Shown here: piece after piece, positions 57,661 to 64,000 of the stretch
Numbering within the stretch: position 1 is the stretch's first letter
How the letters are laid out: the number at the start of each line of letters is the position of its first letter
DNA from: Ascaphus truei
Lineage: Eukaryota; Chordata; Amphibia; Anura; Ascaphidae
NCBI GenBank assembly: GCA_036426205.1
Contig: CM071570.1
Span: 56,499,352 to 56,563,351 of the forward strand
DNA: 64,000 bases
Direction of reading: 5' to 3'
The notes under the pieces: model-generated
Told to the model about the DNA's origin: nothing
The model's database searches: none
What the model saw: the letters and a program-made list of their open reading frames with translations, nothing else
Program-made: the position numbers and the translations under genes

Positions 57661-60514
57661 TCAGACATCGGCCCTTCCCTCCCCCTTTTTTTTTCTTGCC
57701 TTCCAATTTAGGCATTTTCTTTTTGGGGTAATTACCAGGCCATCTGGGCCTGAACACTCATCCTTCGCTACCTCTTTCTCTTCTGCTGTCCTGAGTCTAG
57801 GGTTGAAGCTCCGCCTTTGTTGTGTCCCCTTTTGCAAATGTTCCCGAGCATCCTGCTGTCTATCAGCTATCTCTGCCTTCTTCCTCTTGTGCTCAGAGTC
57901 TCCTTTACCCTGTAGAAGAGCCAAGACCTCAGTTACACAGGCGACACGTTTTATCCGAGCACGGCTAGCACCGCAAGCCGGGGGATGCCCCGGCGTGCTA
58001 GCCGCACTCCCTCAGCGTGCCGCGCATCACCGATGCGCGGTCACGCGTCATCGGGTGCCTGCGCCCCCTGCACGCGTGTCCAGGGCTCCCCGAGGGAGCC
58101 CTGGTGTCCCGCGATGTGGGGGACGGCGGCAGGGGGTTCCGGGGGACCCGGCGGACCCGGCAGCGGGAGGGAGAAAGCCCCGATCGGAGGGCGCTCCTCT
58201 GCTGCTTCGGCGCGCGCCCGGCACCCTCCGGCGCGCGCCAGGTTACTGCTGCGGCCGAGAACGGGCAAATGCTCGAATAAACTCGGCCGCAGCAGTATCT
58301 CATGGCGTTCACTCACCAGTGCCTGTTTGGCCTTTTCTTGTGAAGACAGCAACTCCGCTTTAGCAGTGATGGCTTTTGGACCTTTTTCCATCAGCGTACT
58401 TTTAGTGTTGGTTTTCACCTCATTTATCTTTATAACTTCAATTTGGGTGGGGGTCTTATCAACCCCAAGTGCACACCATGATGCCTCTCTATGACAGTCG
58501 GCAGACTCGTAGGCTTGGGCCTTTCTTCCTTGTCCCCTTAACTTACTCCGTTGGGAGTGTTGCTGGACAACCTGTGAGGTCTTTCTCATCTTACGAACAT
58601 GGACACTCTTCATTCAGTCCCATTCTCGACTTTCTCTTCACAGCGGCTGCCTTCCTGTCAAGGAATCCACTTTGGGTCCAATGGGTATTGCAGTACAACT
58701 GGCTTCTTACGGTGCTACTACAGCGCACCTTGCTCTTCCCATTCCGTTCCTTGTGGACAGTAGACTGTAGTACTGCAACGGTATTGCAGTCACGCTTCCT
58801 GATGCGCCTCACTTGCTTTATCTCTACCGCCCTCTTTTCCATGGACCGCTTCTGTGACCCAAGTGTCTGTCTTAGGGTGGTAACCTCTTTCTCCAACTTC
58901 AGCTGAGAAACCTCCTGATGGGCAGCATTAGAGTCCAACGTAGCGTCCCGCTCAGTCTTCAGAGCCTCGAGTATCTCGTCCAGGTCACGCTTTTGTTTCT
59001 CTGCCATCTTGCGGCCAGCACACTCAGACGCCAGGTCCTTCCTCAGGTCATGAAGCTGTCCTTCTGCATTTCTTTTTTCACTCAGTGCAGCTGCCAGTTC
59101 AGCTTCTTTGGCGTTGAGTCATGACTCCACATCTTCTAGCTGGTTTAGCGCAAGTCTTAAATTTGTTTCTTTTCCTCTATTTCTGACCTGAAACTGCCGG
59201 TGCTCCTCCCAGACCTTGTCCAGCTCCAGCTGCAGTCGGGCCCTATCATTGGCCGTGTGATCCAGCAGCTTTCGGGTATCGGCCATCTCGGTTTCATAGT
59301 GCAATGTCAGGCAAGCCACCTGATGGACGGTCATCTCCTCCCTCTTGGCTAGCTGTATTTTGCGCTCAGCAATCTGCATCTGCAGGACATCAGTTTGATC
59401 CTGCAAGTCCCCTCTCAGGGCCCTCACCTCTTCACGGTGCTTGCTCTGAGCTTGCGTCAGTGCCTCCTTCATCTTTTGGAGCTCTGCAGATTTTGTCGCC
59501 AGTATCGCCGCTGCTTCTGTTTTCCAGGCTTCTTTCTCCTTGGCATACTGACTCATGGAGATGGAGGTGCCTCTCTGCTTTTCCAGCTCTTGCTCCAGTC
59601 TCTGGACCTTCCCGCGCTCCCTCTCACACAGAATCACCTGGCTTTCAAGCTCCGCCCCCAGCGATGCTCTTGTGGCGTACAGCGTGGCCCTCAGCTCCTC
59701 ATGCTGCTCTGTGGGGACATACTGGGTACTCAGCCATTCCTGTAGCACTTGCTGCTTCTCCTTGGCCGCTTGCAGACTTGCATGTAGCTCTTGCAGCTGG
59801 CTCTGCCATAGGTGCGCTGCTTGTGTGTGCTGCTCCAGGGAGACACGTTGCATCCTCTCTGCATTCTGCAGTGCTTCCTGCACCTTTAGCTTTTCCTGGA
59901 TCAATTGCTTCTCCACTTTCCCTGCTTGGTGAAGCTTCTTAGCACCTTTACTGATCTGGTCAGTCAAGTCTGAATTTTTCTGTCCCAGGCTTGTATTTGC
60001 TCTTTTTACCTTTTCCAAACAAATAAGGATCTCTTCCTCAGAATCCTTCAATTCAGAGACCTCGTGGTGTGAGAGTTCCAGCTCTGTTTTGAGCACGCGA
60101 GCCTCTTGGTGAGAAACTTCTAAGTCTTTGATGAAGTTTTGCACATCTCTCTGGGACATCTCATAGCATAGTCTCCAGTCAGGACTTGTTCTCTCTGGTT
60201 CGCTTGGCTCTCTGCACACGGTGGTAGCGGCAGCCTCTGTCATCTCTAGGCGTGTCGTCGTTCCCGTGACTATTGCGCCAAACGCTCTGGGCTGTAACTT
60301 CTGCTTTAAAGGTAGCAGTACTGGGCACACATTCTCTCTCATCATCACCGTCGTCATCATCATTGTCCTGCCTGAAGGGACAGTCTTTGGTATGGTTCAG
60401 CTTTTCACACCATAAACATCTCTGGTGCGGCTCCTTTTGTGGGACCACGCCAGGATACCCATTCCTGAAAGGACATTGTTTTGAGTGGCCAGGCATATTA
60501 CACATAGAACACAT
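57661..60514 (-). pseudogene. Zinc-knuckle/coiled-coil protein with lamin-like and myosin-tail-like segments, broken
   Basis: From the ATG at 60514, 112 codons hold two zinc knuckles of the form CX2CX4HX3C (residues 2-14 and 33-45) and an acidic run. A frame change before about 60180 leads to a long coiled coil (60363 to 59122, 414 codons). One TGA at 59119-59121 interrupts it, then the same frame continues to 58591. Residues 356-414 of the coiled coil (YETEMADTRK, RARLQLEL) and the part after the stop (LSEKRNAEGQLHDLR) match the lamin rod. Next, AEKQKRDL, LEALKTE and TLDS match non-muscle myosin heavy chain tails. Another frame change leads to EKAKQAL and, beyond a MITE, LLQGKGDSEHKRKK, again myosin in the right order. 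There are no introns. An upstream block (YVPTEQHEELR) recalls ankyrin/coiled-coil proteins, uncertainly. What I see: a gag-type zinc region fused to host-like coiled coils. The role is unknown. Confidence 0.7.
57945..58298. mobile_element. GC-rich MITE inserted in the coiled-coil gene
   Basis: It interrupts myosin-like sequence between SERHE (ending at 58299) and EVLALLQGKGD (from 57930). The ends GTTTTATCCGAGCA (left) and inverted GTTTATTCGAGCA (right, inside a CTGCTGCGGCCGAG cap) form imperfect inverted repeats. It contains hairpins CGGCTAGCACCG...CGTGCTAGCCG (57962-58004) and ACTGCTGCGGCCGAG...CTCGGCCGCAGCAGT (58246-58297). CpG density is very high compared with the coding sequence around it. 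Borders are good to about 15 bp. Confidence 0.65.
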
Positions 60515-60522
60515 GGTGTGGT

Positions 60523-60550
60523 GCCCCTAGAGGACAGCGATGGCACCACA
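60523..60550 (-). repeat. 28-bp remnant of the 5' LTR
   Basis: The 28 bp are identical to the first 28 bp of the 3' LTR (57563-57590). Directly inside them the sequence is GGTGTGGTG, so that 60511-60525 and 60541-60555 form an exact 15-bp inverted repeat that includes target DNA. The rest of the 5' LTR, the primer-binding site and any leader are missing. Confidence 0.8.
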
Positions 60551-60554
60551 CCAT

Positions 60555-61484
60555 GTACAGTATGCCGGCTACATTGCTAACCCTTAGCAAGACTCTGGTA
60601 ATATTATGCCCTGTTGACTTCTGACTGCATTTGCCAGTTCACACTAGAAATGGTTATTATTTTAATAGTAAGTTTTTAACTTTTAAGAAGTGTTCTAATC
60701 TATTTTAGATTTTTGTATAGCATGTTTCAAATTGCTATTAGGGTTGTTTGGATTATTCATTACTATTTGTAAAAAATCTTTATGGATTATACGACTAACT
60801 ATAAATTGAAAGTGCAATATTGGGTTAGTTATCATGTAGCTCTGCATTACAGACCCTTCTGCATGTATTCATTGTTCTTATCATATGGTAAAGTAGCTCA
60901 TATCTATTCTAATGAGATTTTTTATCTTCTCTGCTTATCTTTTTGGCAATGTACGATGGAGTGACATTTGGCCCACCTACAGAAGATTGAGTCATAATGT
61001 TATTATAAAGTAGTTTATTGTAGTTAGATCTAAAATGTGATGTTTATAATGAGGATTTTTTAATTAAGGATGTTTAAATTGAACATATGACATTAAAATG
61101 TTTTAAATATATTGTTATAGAGTAACTTTGAAGTATTTAATATGTTATTAAAGTTATTAGTACTACTTTTTATTACTATGTATCATCACTACTGCTAATA
61201 TGTGTTTCATTTGTTCGGTTAAATTATACTTATGTCTAATATATAGTATTCACCCAGAATATGTTTATTGCTGAGGTGGAGTATTTAATTGTTTAGGGTT
61301 TTATGTAACATTGAAGTACATGGTTCACTATTTGGCATCCAGAGCTTAGTCAGTTTATAGTTTACCATCAGTGACATTAACATATGGTGTATTTACCTTT
61401 GAGACAATTGTCTCTTTAATTTGATCTCAGCCACTAGCAAACTACTTATTGCTTTAATAATGCTGCTAGTTGTGTAGGATAGTA
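60555..61484 (+). repeat. Probable 3' untranslated part of the Penelope-like element
   Basis: AT-rich, non-coding sequence between the LTR element and the hammerhead-like fold. Joining 56815 to 60555 across the CCAT duplication gives continuous sequence, and the hammerhead-bearing terminus downstream fits the end of a Penelope-like copy. I see no motif inside it that proves the link. Confidence 0.45.
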
Positions 61485-61530
61485 GGATTCCTGACGAAGC
61501 TTGTTGTCACAAGTGAAACACGTTGAATCC
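61485..61530 (+). ncRNA. Hammerhead-ribozyme-like fold of Penelope type
   Basis: Order: GGATTC (61485-61490), CTGACGA (61491-61497), AGCTTGTTGTCACAAGT (helix II, 5-6 pairs, UGUC loop), GAAAC, AC, GTT, GAATCC (61525-61530). Helix I is a perfect six-pair GGAUUC/GAAUCC. The core has CUGANGA and GAAA. Helix III is the two-pair AC/GU stem with a two-base loop, and GUU is the cleavage triplet. One extra purine sits between the core and helix II, as in the copy at 5530-5575. Minimal hammerheads with tiny helix III are known from Penelope-like pseudo-LTRs. Confidence 0.6.
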
Positions 61531-61800
61531 AGGAGGGAAGTTGAAGAAGACACACCGGGTCAGAGAGAGAAGGAACTCCAAGGAGAGCGGTTGCTGTTTC
61601 CAGGCTGATCCGCAACAGGAAGCAGCTCCAGCAAAGGACCGGCGAGTTCTTCTGACCCACGCGGGATGGGTGGTGAGATCACCTTTGCCCCGCATCTGTT
61701 ATTATACTTTTATGTTCCCTTTTGACCTGCATTCATTGGAAGTGTGCACCCTGGAGGGATTATTGTAAACTTTAAAAATTTAATCAGAACAGATATTCTG
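61531..61800 (+). repeat. Penelope-type terminal region after the ribozyme-like fold
   Basis: The segment is GC-moderate and ends CACCCTGGAGGGATTATTGTAAAC. It is like the corresponding region of the minus-strand copy, which ends CTGGAGGGCTTTATTGTTGG. Short open frames show no domain. Confidence 0.4.
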
Positions 61801-62075
61801 CGCGATGGTGTCTCCCTCTCTTTTCCATTTCAAAGACTACCCACACAGCGTTTGACCTCTGATGTCACCTTGATCCAAATTCATCTATACACCAGTATTT
61901 AGATTGTGATATGCTCTTTGCACTCGCATTTATATAAGTATAAAGTTTAAAGATTAGAGGTTCAGATATTACATCTTGCTATCAACATTGCTACGCTATG
62001 TATTTTCTATTCTGTGTTTTTACATATTACGTACCCCGCCCCCTCATCCTGCTCTACAAATAATAAATAAGTACA
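61801..62075. other. No gene recognised
   Basis: AT-rich; may include the last part of the Penelope-like terminal repeat. Confidence 0.3.
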
Positions 62076-62077
62076 TA

Positions 62078-62254
62078 CAGGTGTAGCAGCCGTTATTGCT
62101 CCCACTGGCACGTTGCAGTGGGACACACACAATACACCAGCGGGAACAGCAACCATTTTAAATGGAATAGATGTGTTGAGAAAAGGGGTGGGGCTGACGC
62201 GCTATTGCACCCACTGGCGCATGCCAACAGGTGCACTAATTCTTGCTACATCTG
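62078..62254. mobile_element. TA-flanked MITE, 177 bp
   Basis: The left end is CAGGTGTAGCAGCCGTTATT. The inverted right end is CAGATGTAGCAAGAATTAGT. TA flanks both sides (62076-62077, 62255-62256). The interior repeats CCCACTGGC and has no coding capacity. The ends resemble those of the element at 63429 (CAGATGCAGCGGCC). Confidence 0.75.
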
Positions 62255-62256
62255 TA

Positions 62257-63426
62257 CCAATGCAGATAAACTTTAATGTATCTTTAAAACTTCTGTAGTT
62301 TACATTAGTACACATTAAGCAGGATAGCACAGTTACATTAAGGATCTAATTGAAATGATAGCTATAATCACTTTTGCATGTGTTTTAGTTTATTTATTGA
62401 CTGCCTTGAATGTCTGTTTTGGATTTACCACAGTTTTAGCACCCATTACAATAGTTGTAGCGATACATTTCTTTGAGTATTATCAATTTTGTTTGTGCAC
62501 TAGTGGACAACATACTTTTCATATTGGAATCAAAAACTGTTTAAACAAAATTAGGAAACAAAATCTATACAATTGAATACATTTACATTCACCTTTACAT
62601 GAAAAGGCTGATTTAAGGAAACATTATGAGGGACTCCAAGCTTGTTCAAAGTTTGGAAATGTCTCTGGCGTTTTCCGTTTTTTTTCCCTGTGCTATATCA
62701 TTATTTCTCAAATTGCGTCACACGCAGTGTTATAGAATCCTCTGTTGGAGGTTAGATTTACTTCTAAAAACTGTAGGCTTTTGAAGTTCACATTAGTCCA
62801 TGTATAATGTGAATGAAGCCCAAGAAATTCTTCCACATCAAGTTTTACTGTGCACTTGTCACTGTCCTTGAGCAATTAATATTAGGGAAAACCTGCCACA
62901 GTAAACTGTCAGAAATGACATTTCTTGGTAGCAAAATAGTAACACTGGAATTATTTCCATTAATGCGCCATGTTTTTTTCTTTTAAATGTCAAAAGCAGC
63001 AAAAAGAGTGGAGAACAAAGAAATCAAACTATAAAAGAAATGCACTGAGTGATGTGTGATTTGAAATGAGCGAGCAATGGGAATATTTGTATGTCATCAA
63101 TGCAAAGAAAGTTCCATTAACAGTAAGGTGAAGGAAAGGAATTGTATATAATAATGAAAAAAGTGTAATACAGTAAAACTATAAGCATGACAACCCTATT
63201 AATATCTCCAAAAATATGGTCAGAAAAATGAATTTTGTATACTATAACATAGATTTCAACACATACGATAAGTACTAATTTGCTTGGATTTTTTATTGCG
63301 GTTTCTACAACCTTACCAGACATATCAAAAAGTAAAAACATTCAAAGGTGGCAGTACTGTGTTATTTTCAAGTTTGTTACTTTCTCCTCAAACACGGGCG
63401 ATTACCAGTTTGATAACATGTTTTCC
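62257..63426. other. No gene; AT-rich, possibly conserved stretch
   Basis: No coding motif or repeat termini. The part at 62720-63060 is complex, non-repetitive sequence and could be a single-copy conserved element, but I cannot test that here. Confidence 0.3.
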
Positions 63427-63428
63427 TA

Positions 63429-63772
63429 CAGATGCAGCGGCCATTATTTTAACAAATCACACGGTGTATACCTCGGAATAACTATGTCATGGCGCGGGAT
63501 TTCTTCTAACCGTACCGCCTTAAGACACGAGTGCAGGCATTTTAGTGTTGTGGCTTTTAAACACCTGAAATTGACACAGTAGCACAGTACTGTACACATT
63601 ACAATTCATTCATTTCATTGCATTTAATTGCACACAATCCATGAAATTCAAACAAAGCAACCGCGATAAACACGTGTGCCTGGGGCGATTGGCCGCGTTA
63701 ATGCCGCGTGGAGTACAGCAGCGCACACGAAAACGGAGCTGTGATTTGTTAAAATAATGGCCGCTGCATCTG
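63429..63772. mobile_element. TA-flanked MITE with perfect 33-bp terminal inverted repeats
   Basis: The ends start CAGATGCAGCGGCCATTATT and stay identical for 33 bp on both sides. TA flanks both ends (63427-63428, 63773-63774), as for the Tc1/mariner/pogo superfamily. The 344-bp body is GC-richer than its flanks and has no transposase. Identical ends point to a fairly recent insertion. Confidence 0.9.
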
Positions 63773-64000
63773 TAGTTTGTTAAAGCTAAAATTTCATTTT
63801 CTAATTCCTCATTTGGTATATCTGCAAATAAACAATAATAATCTGCAAATAAACAGTTGAGGTACACATTTAGAACATTTGAATATATGATTGCAATTGT
63901 TATTCTGCTGCATAATCTTGTCGTACAAAAAATATAGATCTGCCTACAGATGGTATTTCACCCCAGAAAAGCTTCACTAAAGGCATGATAATATTTCCCC

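Larger units (their letters stand above)
56820..60550 (-). mobile_element. LTR retroelement with coiled-coil cargo, inserted in the Penelope-like element
   Basis: On the minus strand the element starts TGTGGTGCC (60550) and ends GGCATCACA (56820), which are inverted repeats of each other as LTR ends should be. CCAT flanks both sides (56816-56819, 60551-60554), a 4-bp target duplication. A polypurine tract GGGGTGAGGGATA (57591-57603) directly abuts the 3' LTR. The 5' LTR is only 28 bp. No protease, reverse transcriptase, RNase H or integrase is present, so the copy was mobilised by another element's enzymes. Internally it carries zinc knuckles and a long coiled coil. Confidence 0.8.

Noticed and set aside
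59304..59942. 212-codon plus-strand frame opposite the coiled-coil gene.
   Set aside because: It is the shadow of the coiled-coil frame on the other strand. It has no domain of its own.

Overview
The window looks like intergenic or intronic DNA from a large, repeat-rich vertebrate genome, most likely a frog or toad. The reasons are: tRNA-headed CORE-SINEs, LINE 3' tails of the 'AGCGCT...AATAAA' type, a Tc1-like element, a Tigger element, a chromovirus-like Ty3/gypsy pol, a Penelope-like element, many foldback MITEs and very long GT arrays, all in an AT-rich background. I find no rRNA, no intact tRNA and no CRISPR array. I cannot support any ordinary multi-exon host gene. Almost everything recognisable is a mobile element or a relic of one. 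The species is not resolved, and family names are given from motifs, not from database searches.

Layout. 0-14 kb: an LTR fragment, foldback and hAT-like MITEs, a minus-strand Penelope-type terminal segment with a hammerhead-like fold (5.5 kb), a second LTR-like piece, a decayed minus-strand Tc1-like transposase (8-9.3 kb) and a minisatellite-bearing leader-like block (10.5-11.3 kb). 14-20 kb: a TTAA-flanked foldback MITE, a broken gypsy RT/RNase H/integrase segment, AT-rich single-copy-looking DNA, then a CpG-rich block with ZNF143- and NRF1-like promoter motifs. 19.5-26 kb: a CORE-SINE, a Tigger element with a broken transposase that carries a 491-bp TTA-flanked MITE inside it, a LINE 3' end, and a 2.3-kb composite with a G-rich minisatellite and five E-boxes spaced mostly every 48 bp. 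26-41 kb: more MITEs, CpG-rich repeats, a polypurine block, an LTR, a 1.27-kb foldback element that splits an older repeat, and long GT arrays. 41-54 kb: a 2.45-kb PIF/Harbinger-like element with a TATA box and splice donor, a second minisatellite composite, a CORE-SINE, a hAT-like element carrying a GT-rich array, and several MITEs.

54-62 kb holds the most interesting nest. An L1-like LINE relic is followed directly by the C-terminal part of a Penelope-like polyprotein (zinc-binding linker plus GIY-YIG endonuclease). That element is interrupted by a 3.73-kb minus-strand LTR element (56820-60550) with a 4-bp CCAT target duplication, a polypurine tract and a 771-bp 3' LTR. Its 5' LTR is reduced to 28 bp. 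In place of pol it carries two zinc knuckles followed by a long coiled coil. Within that coiled coil, one stretch reads like a lamin rod segment and two others like the tail of non-muscle myosin heavy chain, with no introns. A GC-rich MITE has since inserted into it. Beyond the LTR element the Penelope 3' region resumes and ends in a second hammerhead-like fold (61485-61530).

The genes do not form a pathway. The window records successive insertions, and the nesting order can be read directly at 19.86-22.5 kb, 34.07-35.43 kb and 54.4-61.8 kb.
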